From Mycobacterium parmense (GTDB lineage Bacteria > Actinomycetota > Actinomycetes > Mycobacteriales > Mycobacteriaceae): 64,000 nt of DNA. Positions 47,145 to 57,578 of the stretch are shown here, piece by piece (the first letter of the stretch is position 1; every line of letters begins with the position of its first letter). The notes beneath the pieces are model-generated. The model saw nothing but the letters and a program-made list of their open reading frames with translations. It ran no database searches and was not told the DNA's origin. A program made the position numbers and the translations under genes. Location of the stretch: assembly GCF_010730575.1 (NCBI RefSeq), contig NZ_AP022614.1:3968001-4032000 (forward strand), read 5' to 3'.

Positions 47145-47912
47145 TCAGCCGAGCGGGGTCAGACCCGACGCGGTGAGCAGGTACGACTCGTTGCCGTCGG
47201 GATCCCCGCCGGCGATCTCTCGGACCGAGCGCCCGACTTCCTGAGCGCTGAGCGCCGGTCCACTGGCCCGCACGAACTCCTCGACGTCGACGCCCTGCCG
47301 CTCGGCGTACGCGGCGACCGCCTCGGCTCCCAGGTCGGTGGCCGGCGTCAACCGGGGCAGCACGGAGACGAAGCGGATCCCAAGCCCGGCCCGCTGGGCT
47401 TCGGTGGCGGCGTAGCTGGTCACGAACTTGACGGCAGCCTTGGCGCCGGCGTAGCCACCGCTGAGCGGTGACCCGGCCAGCGCGGCGCCGCTGGACATCG
47501 CGATCACCGTGCTGCCCGGTGCCAGGGGCCGCCGCAGCGCCGCGCGTGTCCAGTGGAATGTCTGTGCGACGTCGACATTCCAGTTCTCGCTGAACGTCTC
47601 CCACGTCTGCTCCCGCAACGGGCTCATCCGGGGCGCCGCCCCGGCGCACAGCACCAGCGTGCGCGGCCGGTACTCGTCGATCAACCTCTCGGCGGCGACC
47701 GCGTCGGCGACGTCGGCGACCACCGGGACGAACCGGTCGCCGAGGTCGTCGCGCACGCCCTCGAGCAGGCTGCGGGTGCGGGCGACGCCGACCACCTCGG
47801 CGCCCGCACCCCACAACGCGGTCGCGATCGCACGGCCGAATCCGCGGCTCGCGCCGGTGACGATCGCGGTGGTGCCGACGAGGCCGTCGGTGATCGGCAA
47901 GGTCTGACTCAT
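47145..47912 (-). CDS. Short-chain dehydrogenase/reductase
   Basis: The 255-residue SDR has the NAD(P) loop TGASRGFGRA near residue 20, VLCAGAAP, Ser in AMSSGAAL, and the catalytic YAGAK. The substrate is not determined. It is upstream of and probably co-transcribed with the DUF899 gene. The divergent ECF sigma-factor gene starts 193 bp away. Confidence 0.85.
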   Translation of the reverse strand: MSQTLPITDGLVGTTAIVTGASRGFGRAIATALWGAGAEVVGVARTRSLLEGVRDDLGDRFVPVVADVADAVAAERLIDEYRPRTLVLCAGAAPRMSPLREQTWETFSENWNVDVAQTFHWTRAALRRPLAPGSTVIAMSSGAALAGSPLSGGYAGAKAAVKFVTSYAATEAQRAGLGIRFVSVLPRLTPATDLGAEAVAAYAERQGVDVEEFVRASGPALSAQEVGRSVREIAGGDPDGNESYLLTASGLTPLG

Positions 47913-48104
47913 GTTGGTGCTCGCTCTCGGACGGGGTTGTCGGGTGAGGGTTCGCGCCGCCCGCGTTCCCGGCCGGCCCCCACCAATTGAGATGCGGCGA
48001 CGCCGGCGAATTCATCGCCGCGGGACCGATGAATTTCCGCGGTCCGGCGTCTCCAGTACTCCAGTAACGTTTCGCGACAGACCGGGCAGCGATGGGAGGG
48101 GCCC

Positions 48105-49052
48105 GTGCCGGATCAGGAAGACTTCATCGAGCGCGCCGCGCCGTTTCGCGCCGAGTTGATCGCGCACTGCTACCGCATGCTCGGTTCGGTGCACGACGCC
48201 GAGGACCTGGTTCAGGAAACCTACCTGCGGGGCTGGCGTGGCTACCCGGCGTTCGAGGAACGCGCAGCGTTGCGAACGTGGCTGTATCGCATCGCGACCA
48301 CGGCCTGCCTGCGCGCCCTGGAGGGCCGGGCTCGCCGCGTACTGCCGGCCGGTTTGGGGGATGCCTCGCGCGACGCCGAGGCGGACCTCGAGGCGAGCGA
48401 CGCCCACCACGAGTGGCTGGAGCCGATCCCCGACACGTTGACTCCCGAAACGGCGCTGGCCGCCCGGACGAGCGTCCGGCTTGCCGTCATGACCGCCCTG
48501 CAGGAGCTGCCCGCCCGTCAGCGTGCCGCGCTGATCCTGCGCGACGTCGTCCAATTCAGCGCCGCCGAGGTGGCCGAACTGCTCGAGATCACCCCGGCCG
48601 CGGTCAACAGCGCACTGCAGCGGGCGCGCGCCCGGCTCGCCGAGGTCGACCCGGACGAGGAGAGCCTTGCGGAGCCCGACGACGCCGCGCGCCGCGCGCT
48701 GCTGGACCGGTATTGCTCGGCGTTCGAGAACGCCGACATGGCCGCCCTCACCGAGCTCTTGCAAGCCGACGTCCGGCTGGAGATGCCGCCCCTACCCATG
48801 TGGTTCACCGGCCGGGACACGGTGATGCGATTTCTGGCCGCGCGCGCTTTCACCAGCGCCGGCGACGTGGTGATGACCCCCACGGCCGCGAACGGGCAGC
48901 CCGCGGTTGCCGAGTACCGCCGCGGCGCCGAGGGGGTGCTGCGCGCCCACTCGATCCACGTCCTCACCGGCGGTGCGGCCGGGATCACCGCCATCACCGT
49001 GTTCCTCGACCCCGGGCTCTTCGGCAGGTTTGGTCTGCCACCGACCCGGTAA
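48105..49052 (+). CDS. ECF sigma factor with C-terminal SnoaL-like domain (SigG/SigX5 type)
   Basis: The 315-residue protein has sigma-70 region 2 (LIAHCYRMLGSVHDAEDLVQETY) and region 4 (LPARQRAALILRDVVQFSAAEVA), followed by a SnoaL-like domain of about 120 residues starting near ALLDRYCSAFENADM. This fusion is typical of SigG, SigI and SigJ-like factors, in which the extra domain tunes activity. The GTG start follows GGGAGGGG. No anti-sigma gene is adjacent. Confidence 0.87.
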   Translation: MPDQEDFIERAAPFRAELIAHCYRMLGSVHDAEDLVQETYLRGWRGYPAFEERAALRTWLYRIATTACLRALEGRARRVLPAGLGDASRDAEADLEASDAHHEWLEPIPDTLTPETALAARTSVRLAVMTALQELPARQRAALILRDVVQFSAAEVAELLEITPAAVNSALQRARARLAEVDPDEESLAEPDDAARRALLDRYCSAFENADMAALTELLQADVRLEMPPLPMWFTGRDTVMRFLAARAFTSAGDVVMTPTAANGQPAVAEYRRGAEGVLRAHSIHVLTGGAAGITAITVFLDPGLFGRFGLPPTR

Positions 49053-49198
49053 GCTTCGAAGGAACCGCGACCGCACCTGGTGATGGCCGGGACACGTCAT
49101 CGGTGCCGTCGCGCGACCCGCCTTCCGACTCATCTGTGGACGGGTTCCTGATACGCCGGGATCATTGAGCGCTGTAGCTGAAATCGAAGGGTGACGGA

Positions 49199-52100
49199 GT
49201 GAAGATTCCGGGCGTAACCGGCGTCGTCGCCGGTGTGGCCAACGGGGCCGCGCTGGCAGTGCGTGCCGGGGTGTCCACCGCGGCGGGTGCCGCGGGCGCG
49301 CTGCAGACGCTGACCGATCCGGTGCTGGAACTGGCCGGGCCGGTGGTGCAGTCCGTCGCCGCGACGACCGGCCGGGCGATCGGCCTCGGCGGTTCCGCCG
49401 ACGGCGTGCCCGCCCCCGTCCCGCCGCCGGTGCGCTGGCAGAGCGGGCAGCGGGTGCACCTGGACCTGGACCCGCTGCTGCCGTTCCCCGGCTGGCACGA
49501 CCACGCGCCGGCGGTGGAAGAGCCGGTCCGCCGGGTTCCCGGAGTTGCCGCCGCGCACGTCGAGGGCGCCCTCGGCCGGCTGGTGGTCGAATTCGACGGC
49601 GGCGCCGACAGCAAGGCCGTTCTGGAGCAGGTCCAGGAAACGGTGTGCGCCGTCGCCGCCGACCTCGCCCTGGTGGCCCCGACGTCCGCGCCGCGCACCG
49701 CGCCGTTCGCCGACCCGGGCAACCCGCTGGCGATCCTGGTGCCGGCCACCGCCGCGGCGCTGGACGTCGTGGCCATCGGGGCCTCGGTGACCGGCTGGAT
49801 CGGCCGGCTGCCGGTCGCGCCGCGCAGCGCACGCGCCGCGGCGGCCCTGCTCAATCACCAGCCCCGCATCGTCGCCGTACTGGAATCGCGGCTGGGGCGG
49901 GTCGGCACCGACCTCGCGCTGAGCGCCTCCGCCGCGGTGGCCAACGGGCTCACGCAGGCGATCGGCACACCGATGCTCGACCTGGCCCAGCGCAGCCTGC
50001 AAGTCTCCGAAGCCACGGCCCACCGGCAGCGCTGGCGCGAGCGCGAGCCCGAGCTGGCCTCGCCGAAGCGCCCCCAGGCGCCGGTGGTCCCCGTCATCTC
50101 GTCTGCAGGCCCCGGGTCGCAGACCCCGCGACACAGCTGGGCGGCCGCGGACGCCGGTGACGCCTCCCACGTGGTGGTCGGCGGGGCGATCGACGCCGCC
50201 ATCGACACGGCGAAAGGGTCGATGGCCGGACCGGTCGAGGAGTACGCCGACCAAGCCGCGAACGCTTCGCTGGTGGCGGCCGCCGGTGCGCTGCTGGCCG
50301 GCGGGGGCACCGAGGACGCCGCGGGCGCGCTGCTGGCGGGCGTGCCCCGGGCGGCGCATGTCGGGCGCCAGGCCTTCGCCGCCGTGCTGGGCCGCGGCCT
50401 CGCCCACGCCGGGCAACTGATCCTCGATCCCGGCGCCCTGCGGCGGCTGGACCGGGTGAAGGTCGTCGTCATCGACGGAGCGGCGTTGCGCGGCGACCAC
50501 CGCGCGGTGCTGCGTGCCCGCGGTGACCTGCCCGGCTGGGACGAGGACCGCGTCTACGAGGTCGCCGACGCGCTGCTGCATGGCGAGGAAGCCCCCGAAC
50601 CCGATCCGGACGAGTTGCCCGCCACCGGTGCCCGCCTGCGGTGGGTCCGTGCGCCGGGCCCGTCGGACACGCCGGCTCAGGGCCTCGAGCACGCCGACCT
50701 GGTGGTCGACGGCGAGCTGGTGGGCAGCGTCGACGTCGGCTGGGAGGTCGACCCCTTCGCCATCCCGCTGCTGCAGACGGCGCACCGGACCGGGGCGCGC
50801 GTGGTGCTGCGCCACGTCGCCGGCACCGAGGACCTGACAGCCAGCGTCGCAGTCAGCCATCCACCGGGCACGCCGCTGCTGAAGCTGGTCCGCGACCTGC
50901 GGTCGGATCGCGGACCGGTGCTGCTGATCACCGCACTGCACCGCGACTTCGCGTCGACCGACACGCTGGCCGCGCTCGCGATCGCCGACGTCGGGGTGGC
51001 CCTGGACGACCCGCAGGCGGCGACGCCGTGGACCGCGGACATCATCACCGGCACCGATCTGGCGGCGGCGGTGCGGATCCTGTCGGCGCTGCCCGTCGCG
51101 CGGGAAGCGACCGAGTCGTCGGTGCGCCTCGCCAAAGGCGGCAGCACGCTCGCCGGCCTGCTGCTGGTCACGGGCGACTCCCGCGCCACCAGCAACCCGC
51201 TGGCCATCCAGCGCTGGCTGAACCCGGTCAACGCGGCCGCAGCGGCCGCCCTGATCCAGGGCACGTTCGCGGCCACCCGGGTCATCCGGCTGCCCGTCCC
51301 CACCCCGCAGCCGCTGACCGCCTGGCACGCCCTGGACCCCGAGATCGTCTACTCGCGACTGACCAGCCGCACCCGGCCCCTTGCCGTCGAGCCCGGCGTC
51401 GCCCCCTGGCGGCAGTTCCTCGACGACCTGTCCTACAACCCCGTCGTGTCGCCGCTGCGCGGACCGGCGAGCCGCGTGGGACGCCTGCTTGTCGCCACCC
51501 GGGCCGAGCTCGCCGACCCGCTGACACCCATCCTGGCCGTGGGCGCGGCGGCGTCCGCGATCGTCGGTAGCAACGTCGACGCGCTGCTGGTCGCGGGCGT
51601 GATGACCGCCAACGCGATCGCCGGTGGGGTGCAACGCCTGCGCGCGGAAGCGGCCATCGCGGAGTTGTTCGCCGAGCAGGACCAGCACGCCCGCCGCGTC
51701 GTGCTCCCCGCGGTGGCCACCGCACAACGCCGGCTGGACGCCGCCCGCACCACCGAGCGAACGGTCACGGTCAGCGCGAAGACGCTGCGCCCGGGCGACA
51801 TCATCGACCTGTCCGCGCCCGAGGTCGTGCCGGCCGACGCCCGCCTGTTGCTGGCCGACGACCTCGAGGTCGACGAGTCCTTCCTGACCGGTGAGTCGCT
51901 GCCGGTCGACAAGCAGGTCGATCCCGTCGCGGTCGCCGACTCGGACCGGGCCAGCATGCTGTTCGAAGGCAGCACGATCGTCGCCGGGCGCGCCCGCGCG
52001 ATCGTCGTGGCCACCGGCGCCGGCACCGCGGCGCAGCGCGCGATGTCGGCGATCGCCGATGTCGAGTCGGCCGCCGGTGTGCAGGCGCGGTTGCGCGAGC

Positions 52101-54058
52101 TGACCAGCAAGGTGCTTCCGCTGACCCTGGCCGGCGGCGCGACCGTGACCGGCCTGGCGCTGCTGCACCGGGCGCCGCTGCGGCAGGCGGTCGCCGACGG
52201 CGTCGCGATTGCCGTCGCGGCCGTCCCCGAGGGCCTGCCGCTGGTGGCCACCCTCGCCCAGCTCGCGGCCGCCCAGCGGTTGTCGCGGCGCGGCGCCCTG
52301 GTGCGCACACCGCGCGCCGTCGAGGCACTGGGCCGGGTCCAGACCGTGTGCTTCGACAAGACCGGCACTCTCACCGAGAACCATCTGCGGGTCGTCAGCA
52401 GCGTTCCGCACGACCTCAGCATCGACGGTTCCCTGCCGGAGTTGAGCGACCCGCGGGCCGCCGCCGTGCTGCGGACCGCCGCGCGCACCTGTTCGCAGCC
52501 GCAGAACGGGCAGGGCCACGCGCACGCCACCGACGAGGCCATCCTGACCGCCGCGCAGTCGCTGAACGGCCAGGGCGATCGCGAGTGGGCGGTCCTCGCC
52601 GAGGTGCCGTTCGAGTCCAGTCGCGGCTACTCGGCGGCGGTGGGCACCTTCAGCGGCAACGGGGCCCCGATGCTGCTGGTCAAGGGCGCCCCTGAGGAGA
52701 TCCTGCCTCGCTGCCGGTTCGACGACCCGGACGCCGGCGACCTCAAGCACGCCGAATCCCTGATCCTGCGGCTCGCGGAGCAGGGCCTGCGTGTGCTGGC
52801 GGTGGCGCAGCGACGCTGGGACCACGGGACATCGGAGGAGGACACCGATGCCGACAACGTGGACGCCGCGGCGCACGACCTCGAGCTGCTCGGCTACGTC
52901 GGCCTCGCGGACACCGCCCGGGCGTCGGCTCGCCCTCTGATCGAGGCGCTGCGCGAATCCAACCGCCGGGTCGTGCTGATCACCGGCGACCACCCGGTGA
53001 CCGCGCGGGCGATCGCCCGCCAGCTGGGCCTGCCGACCGACGCCAAAGAGATCAGCGGCGCCGAGCTGGCCGCGCTCGACGAGGATGCCCGCGCCAAGGT
53101 CGCCGCCGACGTCCAGGTCTTCGCCCGTGTCAGCCCGGAACAGAAGGTACAGATCGTCGCCGCGCTGCAGCGCTGCGGGCAGGTGACCGCGATGGTCGGC
53201 GACGGGGCCAACGACGCCGCCGCGATCCGGATGGCCGACGTGGGTATCGGGGTCAGCGGCCGCGGCTCGTCGGCCGCGCGCAGCGCCGCCGACATCGTCC
53301 TGACCGACAACGACCTCGGAGTGCTGCTCGACGCGCTGATCGAAGGCCGTGGCATGTGGGGCGGTGTGCGCGACGCGGTCAGCATCCTGGTCGGCGGCAA
53401 CGTCGGCGAGGTGCTGTTCACCCTCATCGGAACGGCGCTGGGCACGGGCCGGGCGCCGGTGGGCACCCGGCAGCTGCTGCTGGTGAACCTGCTCACCGAC
53501 ATGTTCCCGGCGCTCGCGGTCGCCGTCACCCCGCAATACCCGCAGCCCGAGGAGGAAGACGAGGACGGTGTCGGGCGCGACGCCGAAGAGCTACAGCGCG
53601 CGTTCCAGCGCGCCGCGCTGGCCGAACCGGCGCCGTCGCTCGACGCGCCACTCATGCGCCAGATCGTCACCCGCGGCGCCGTCACGGCCGCCGGCGCGAC
53701 GGCGGCCTGGGGCATCGGGCGCTGGACCTTCGGCACCGAACGCCGCACGGCGACGATGGGGCTGACCGCGTTGGTGACGACGCAGCTCGCGCAGACTCTG
53801 TTGACCCGCCGCCACAGCCCGCTGGTGCTGGGGACGGCGGTGGGCAGCGCGGCCGTGCTGGTCGCCATCGTCCAGACGCCGGGCGTCAGCCACTTCTTCG
53901 GCTGCACGCCGCTGGGCCCGGTCGCGTGGACCGGGGTCATCGGCGCCACCGCGGGTGCCACCGCCGTCTCGGCGCTGGCACCCAACTGGCTGGCCAACCG
54001 GGTCGCCGCCCTGGAGCCCAAGCAGCAGGAGCTGCGGCTTATCCCGGGTCTCGGCTAG
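49199..54058 (+). CDS. ctpI: Large cation-translocating P-type ATPase CtpI
   Basis: The 1619-residue protein equals the unusually long CtpI (Rv0107c). About 750 N-terminal residues are poorly conserved and resemble a degenerate metal-binding and membrane region. The ATPase core follows: TGES near 897, phosphorylated Asp1053 in DKTGTLTEN, KGAPEEI, TGDHPVTARA and the hinge GDGANDAAA near 1334, then a block of C-terminal helices. The transported cation is not known; a calcium- or magnesium-type role has been suggested for the family. The GTG start is used. It converges on the acyl-CoA ligase with a 4-bp overlap. Confidence 0.92.
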   Translation: MKIPGVTGVVAGVANGAALAVRAGVSTAAGAAGALQTLTDPVLELAGPVVQSVAATTGRAIGLGGSADGVPAPVPPPVRWQSGQRVHLDLDPLLPFPGWHDHAPAVEEPVRRVPGVAAAHVEGALGRLVVEFDGGADSKAVLEQVQETVCAVAADLALVAPTSAPRTAPFADPGNPLAILVPATAAALDVVAIGASVTGWIGRLPVAPRSARAAAALLNHQPRIVAVLESRLGRVGTDLALSASAAVANGLTQAIGTPMLDLAQRSLQVSEATAHRQRWREREPELASPKRPQAPVVPVISSAGPGSQTPRHSWAAADAGDASHVVVGGAIDAAIDTAKGSMAGPVEEYADQAANASLVAAAGALLAGGGTEDAAGALLAGVPRAAHVGRQAFAAVLGRGLAHAGQLILDPGALRRLDRVKVVVIDGAALRGDHRAVLRARGDLPGWDEDRVYEVADALLHGEEAPEPDPDELPATGARLRWVRAPGPSDTPAQGLEHADLVVDGELVGSVDVGWEVDPFAIPLLQTAHRTGARVVLRHVAGTEDLTASVAVSHPPGTPLLKLVRDLRSDRGPVLLITALHRDFASTDTLAALAIADVGVALDDPQAATPWTADIITGTDLAAAVRILSALPVAREATESSVRLAKGGSTLAGLLLVTGDSRATSNPLAIQRWLNPVNAAAAAALIQGTFAATRVIRLPVPTPQPLTAWHALDPEIVYSRLTSRTRPLAVEPGVAPWRQFLDDLSYNPVVSPLRGPASRVGRLLVATRAELADPLTPILAVGAAASAIVGSNVDALLVAGVMTANAIAGGVQRLRAEAAIAELFAEQDQHARRVVLPAVATAQRRLDAARTTERTVTVSAKTLRPGDIIDLSAPEVVPADARLLLADDLEVDESFLTGESLPVDKQVDPVAVADSDRASMLFEGSTIVAGRARAIVVATGAGTAAQRAMSAIADVESAAGVQARLRELTSKVLPLTLAGGATVTGLALLHRAPLRQAVADGVAIAVAAVPEGLPLVATLAQLAAAQRLSRRGALVRTPRAVEALGRVQTVCFDKTGTLTENHLRVVSSVPHDLSIDGSLPELSDPRAAAVLRTAARTCSQPQNGQGHAHATDEAILTAAQSLNGQGDREWAVLAEVPFESSRGYSAAVGTFSGNGAPMLLVKGAPEEILPRCRFDDPDAGDLKHAESLILRLAEQGLRVLAVAQRRWDHGTSEEDTDADNVDAAAHDLELLGYVGLADTARASARPLIEALRESNRRVVLITGDHPVTARAIARQLGLPTDAKEISGAELAALDEDARAKVAADVQVFARVSPEQKVQIVAALQRCGQVTAMVGDGANDAAAIRMADVGIGVSGRGSSAARSAADIVLTDNDLGVLLDALIEGRGMWGGVRDAVSILVGGNVGEVLFTLIGTALGTGRAPVGTRQLLLVNLLTDMFPALAVAVTPQYPQPEEEDEDGVGRDAEELQRAFQRAALAEPAPSLDAPLMRQIVTRGAVTAAGATAAWGIGRWTFGTERRTATMGLTALVTTQLAQTLLTRRHSPLVLGTAVGSAAVLVAIVQTPGVSHFFGCTPLGPVAWTGVIGATAGATAVSALAPNWLANRVAALEPKQQELRLIPGLG

Positions 54059-55620
54059 ACGGCGAGCTCCCGGCGCACCACCTTGCCGGCGGCATTGCGC
54101 GGGATGCTGCTCACCACGTGAATGTCCCGGGGCTGTTCGAAGCGCGAAACCCGGTTCTTCAGGTACTCGCGCAGGGCATGCGCGTCGAGGCCGCTGCGCG
54201 GCTGCAAGACCACGAACGCGGCCAGCCGGTGGCCGAACCGCTCGTCGGGCACACCGATGACGGCGCTGTCGGCGACATCGGGGTGCTCGCCGAGGGCGTT
54301 CTCGACCGCGCGCGGGTAGACGTTCTCCCCGCCGGAAATGATCATGTCGTCCTCGCGGCCGACGATGAACAGCCGGCCGGTGTTGTCCAGGTAACCCATG
54401 TCACCGGTGCCCGTCATGCCGTCGACGACGGGTTTGGAGCCTCCACCCGTGTAGCCCTGGCTGCCGAGCTGGCCGCCGACGAAGATGCGGCCGGTGACGC
54501 GGGGGCCCACGGGCTTGTCGTTCCTGTCGAAGATTCGCACCGGGCAGCCCGCGACCGGTTTTCCGACGGTCTCCGGCGCCTCCCGCAGGTCCGCCGGGGT
54601 CGCGAGGGCGCCGATCCCGACCTCGGTGGACCCGTAGCCGTTGTAGAGGATGTCGCCGTAGGTGTCCATGAACCGCCGCCCCAGGCCTGGATCCAGGCGG
54701 TCCCCGCTGGACAGCACCACCCGCAGGTGCGGAACCGGATTGCGCGCCCGGACCCGCTGCGGAAGGTCGAGGATGCGGGCGAGCACGACCGGCACCGCGG
54801 TGAACGCGTCCGCGCGGTGCAGCGACGCCTGCGCCAAAGCGCCCTCGGCATCGAACTGTCGCTGGGTGAGCACCGTGCCGCCAAGAGCCGTCGTCAGCAT
54901 CAGCATGCCGAGGCCGAGCCCGTGAAACATCGGCATTGCCACCGAGATCCGCGACCCGGTGCGCAACCGGGTGCGATCGAGGATCGTCACCCACAGGCCC
55001 ATCGCCGAACGCAGGTGCGGCGCGCGTGGCACGCCTTTGGGCTTGCCGGTGGTTCCCGAGGTGAGCAGGATGATCCGCCCGGGCGCGGCCACGGCCGGTC
55101 GCCGGTCACCCGCGCGCGCGGCGAGTGTCGCCGGGTCGAGGATGACGACTGCTTCATTCGCGGCCCGGATCCGGTCGGAGAATTCGTCGTCGGCGACCAT
55201 TGCCGTGACGTCGTGCGCGCCGACGGCGGCCGCCAGCGCGTCGCTGCGGAAATCGGTGTTGATCAGGACGACGTCGGCGCCCACCAGGGCGGCGCCGAAG
55301 ACGCCCGCGACGAAACCGCGGCCGTTGCGGCACATGACGCCCACCGCCTGCCCGGGGCCGACGCCGACGGCCCGGAGCCGGGCCGCCACGGCTTCCGTCG
55401 CCGACCGCAGCTGGCGATAGTCGAGCACTCCGTCGTCGTCGGCTATCGCGGCCCGCTCCGGCCACCGGGCCGCGGTGACCGCCAACAGGGTGTAGGGGTT
55501 GGTGCCCCCGCGGTGTGCCTCACGCAGCAGCCGCGCCACCGCGAGGGGGGACGGCGGGCTCAACAATCCCGAATGCAGCAGCGCTCTGGCCGCGCCGGGC
55601 ATGACGCTGTCGAAGATCAT
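54055..55620 (-). CDS. AMP-dependent fatty-acyl-CoA ligase (FadD family)
   Basis: The 521-residue adenylating enzyme has LLTSGTTGKPKG, YNGYGSTEVG, GTGDMGYLD and the catalytic Lys in NAAGKVVRR. The ATG at 55620 overlaps the stop of the SDR gene (ATGA), so they are translationally coupled. It activates a fatty or aromatic acid to its CoA thioester; the SDR may reduce or oxidise the same intermediate. FadD12-like is possible, but I cannot confirm it. Confidence 0.88.
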   Translation of the reverse strand: MIFDSVMPGAARALLHSGLLSPPSPLAVARLLREAHRGGTNPYTLLAVTAARWPERAAIADDDGVLDYRQLRSATEAVAARLRAVGVGPGQAVGVMCRNGRGFVAGVFGAALVGADVVLINTDFRSDALAAAVGAHDVTAMVADDEFSDRIRAANEAVVILDPATLAARAGDRRPAVAAPGRIILLTSGTTGKPKGVPRAPHLRSAMGLWVTILDRTRLRTGSRISVAMPMFHGLGLGMLMLTTALGGTVLTQRQFDAEGALAQASLHRADAFTAVPVVLARILDLPQRVRARNPVPHLRVVLSSGDRLDPGLGRRFMDTYGDILYNGYGSTEVGIGALATPADLREAPETVGKPVAGCPVRIFDRNDKPVGPRVTGRIFVGGQLGSQGYTGGGSKPVVDGMTGTGDMGYLDNTGRLFIVGREDDMIISGGENVYPRAVENALGEHPDVADSAVIGVPDERFGHRLAAFVVLQPRSGLDAHALREYLKNRVSRFEQPRDIHVVSSIPRNAAGKVVRRELAV

Positions 55621-56483
55621 CGCGGGACCTCGGGGGGATCGGCGAACAGTCGGCGGTGCCACAACCGGGCCGCCCGCTCGGCCGGACCGGCGAGCAGCAC
55701 GGACGCGACTTCGGCGGGCAGCAGCCAGGGCGGCTCGAGGGTGCGCGACCGGTCGATGAGGGCCTTGGCGACGGCGTCGGCGGCTTCGTCCGGCGACAAG
55801 CCGGGCAGCCGGCCGAGCGCCGGTGTCGGGGCGATCATCCTGGTGCGTACCAGCGCGAAATATACCGAGGTGACGTCCACGCCGTCGGCGTGCAACTCCG
55901 GGGACACGCTACGCAGCCAGCGGTCGAAGGCGCCCTTGGACGCCTGGTAGGCGCCCCATTGCGGCCCCGGTGCTACGCGCACTGCGACGCTCGAGACGTT
56001 GACGATGTGCCCGCCGCCGTTCTCGCGCATCGCCGGAAGCAATCCCAGCAGCAGCCGCACCGGACCGAGGTAGTTGACGTCGATCGTGCGCTGAAAATCG
56101 TGCGGCCGGTCGTACTGGTCGTGCAGCGACCGGCGCAGCGACTTGCCGGCGTTGCTCACCACGATGTCGAGCGGGCCGTGCTCGTCGGTTATCCGCTTGG
56201 TCAGCGCGGCGACGGCAGACTCGTCGGCGAGATCGGTCGGGTAGGTGATCGCCCGGCCACCGCCGGCGTTGATCGACGCCGCGAGGTCATCGAGCCGCTC
56301 GGCCGATCGGGCCACGCCGAGCACGGTCGCCCCCGCGGCGGCCAGGCTGCGCGCAGTCGCCTCGCCGATGCCGTAGGACGCCCCGGTCACCAGCGCGGTC
56401 TTGCCGGAAACCGCGCCGCGCAACTTGTCCGGGTCGGACACCCGCGCCGGGTTTGCCAACCGGTCGGTGACTGCATTCACCAT
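55617..56483 (-). CDS. Short-chain dehydrogenase/reductase coupled to FadD
   Basis: The 288-residue SDR has TGASYGIGEATA near residue 30, VSNAGKSL, VNVSSVAVR and the catalytic Tyr/Lys in YQASKGAF. A C-terminal helical extension (residues about 240-288) is typical of lipid-acting SDRs. The ATG at 56483 is preferred over the longer frame; an inverted repeat lies directly before it. It is the first gene of the SDR-FadD unit. Confidence 0.87.
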   Translation of the reverse strand: MVNAVTDRLANPARVSDPDKLRGAVSGKTALVTGASYGIGEATARSLAAAGATVLGVARSAERLDDLAASINAGGGRAITYPTDLADESAVAALTKRITDEHGPLDIVVSNAGKSLRRSLHDQYDRPHDFQRTIDVNYLGPVRLLLGLLPAMRENGGGHIVNVSSVAVRVAPGPQWGAYQASKGAFDRWLRSVSPELHADGVDVTSVYFALVRTRMIAPTPALGRLPGLSPDEAADAVAKALIDRSRTLEPPWLLPAEVASVLLAGPAERAARLWHRRLFADPPEVPR

Positions 56484-56484
56484 G

Positions 56485-56500
56485 TGAACTAACGCGTTCA
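56485..56500. promoter_or_regulatory. TGAAC-N6-GTTCA inverted repeat at the SDR start
   Basis: Five-base perfect arms with a six-base spacer containing GCG touch the SDR start codon. Further GTTCAC copies lie at about 56546-56558. It is a candidate operator for an unidentified regulator of the SDR-FadD unit. Confidence 0.35.
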
Positions 56501-56739
56501 ACTCGCTGCCATATCCACTCGCACACCTCGAGGTTGCGGTTGTTCGTTCACCGTTCACCCCAACTCGTACCGTTAGCAGACCACACCAGATGCTGGTTCG
56601 CGGCGCCGGGGCCAATCCTGGCCGCGGTCAAGCCATCTCGCCCCGCACTTCGGCTTCGTGCGAAACCCATTTGTGAACTCGTAGTAATTTGTGCGCATTT
56701 CCCTGTTTAGCGCGGCGGTCGGTTGGGCACAATTGCGGC

Positions 56740-57471
56740 ATGATCGCACGTTTCTTCGCCCGTTCCTTTGGTTCAGCAGCCGTCGCCGCGGCGGGCATCG
56801 GTGCTTCCGCTGCGGTGGCGCCGGTGTTGCCGTCGGCGCTGGCACAGTGTCCCGATGTCCAGGTGGTGTTCGCCCGCGGCACCGGTGAACCCCCCGGCGT
56901 GGGCCCCACCGGTCAAGCCTTCGTCGATGCGCTTCGCGCCCGCGTGGCCCCGCGCTCCTATGACGTCTACCCCGTCAACTACCCCGCCAGTGACCAATGG
57001 GCCACCGGCATCGACGGGGTGCGCGACGCCGGCGCCCACGTGGTCTCGATGGCCCACGACTGCCCCAACACCAAGATGGTGCTCGGCGGCTACTCGCAGG
57101 GCGCGGCCGTGATGGGCTTTGTCACCTCCGCGGCCGTTCCCGACGGCATCGACCCGGCCACCGTGCCCAAACCCCTGGATCCCTCCATCGCCGACCACGT
57201 CTCCTCGGTGGTGCTCTTCGGCACCCCCAATGTGCGGGCCATGAACTTCCTGGGTGAGCCCCCCCTGGCGATTGGACCGATCTATCAGTCCAAGACCATC
57301 AAGGTCTGCGCCCCCGACGACCCGGTGTGCTCCGACGGGCTCAACTTCGCCGCCCACAACACCTACGCCGACGACGGTGCGATGATCGACAAGGGCGTCG
57401 ACTTCGCCGCCAGCCATCTCGGCGCCGGCAACGCCACCACCGTCGCCTCGCCGGGAGGTTTCGGACAGTGA
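56740..57471 (+). CDS. Secreted cutinase-family esterase
   Basis: The 243-residue protein has a signal peptide (residues 1-35, cleaved near SALAQ) and a full cutinase catalytic set: Ser119 in GYSQGAA, Asp193/194 in CAPDDPVC and His206 in AAHNTY, with the cysteines expected for two disulfides. Mycobacterial cutinase-like proteins such as Cfp21 and Culp1 hydrolyse lipid esters outside the cell. The start has a poor ribosome site. Confidence 0.93.
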   Translation: MIARFFARSFGSAAVAAAGIGASAAVAPVLPSALAQCPDVQVVFARGTGEPPGVGPTGQAFVDALRARVAPRSYDVYPVNYPASDQWATGIDGVRDAGAHVVSMAHDCPNTKMVLGGYSQGAAVMGFVTSAAVPDGIDPATVPKPLDPSIADHVSSVVLFGTPNVRAMNFLGEPPLAIGPIYQSKTIKVCAPDDPVCSDGLNFAAHNTYADDGAMIDKGVDFAASHLGAGNATTVASPGGFGQ

Positions 57472-57516
57472 GCGACCAGCGCGGGCCGATTCGGTCCGCG
57501 CTGCTCGACGAACAGG

Positions 57517-57556
57517 CCGGCCGGCATCGGGTTCCTCACCACCCGATGCCGGCCGG
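57517..57556. terminator. 15-bp hairpin between convergent genes
   Basis: Arms 57517-57531 and 57542-57556 pair perfectly over 15 GC-rich bases with a ten-base loop. It lies between the cutinase stop and the ALDH stop and probably terminates both transcripts. There is no T-tract. Confidence 0.75.
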
Positions 57557-57578
57557 TTCGTCTGCTTGCGCTGCCGGT

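Noticed and set aside
49130-53536. A 1468-codon open frame antisense to ctpI
   Set aside because: It is a GC-rich shadow of the ctpI reading frame: its composition is Arg/Gly/Gln/His-rich, it has no domains, and ctpI has all catalytic motifs.
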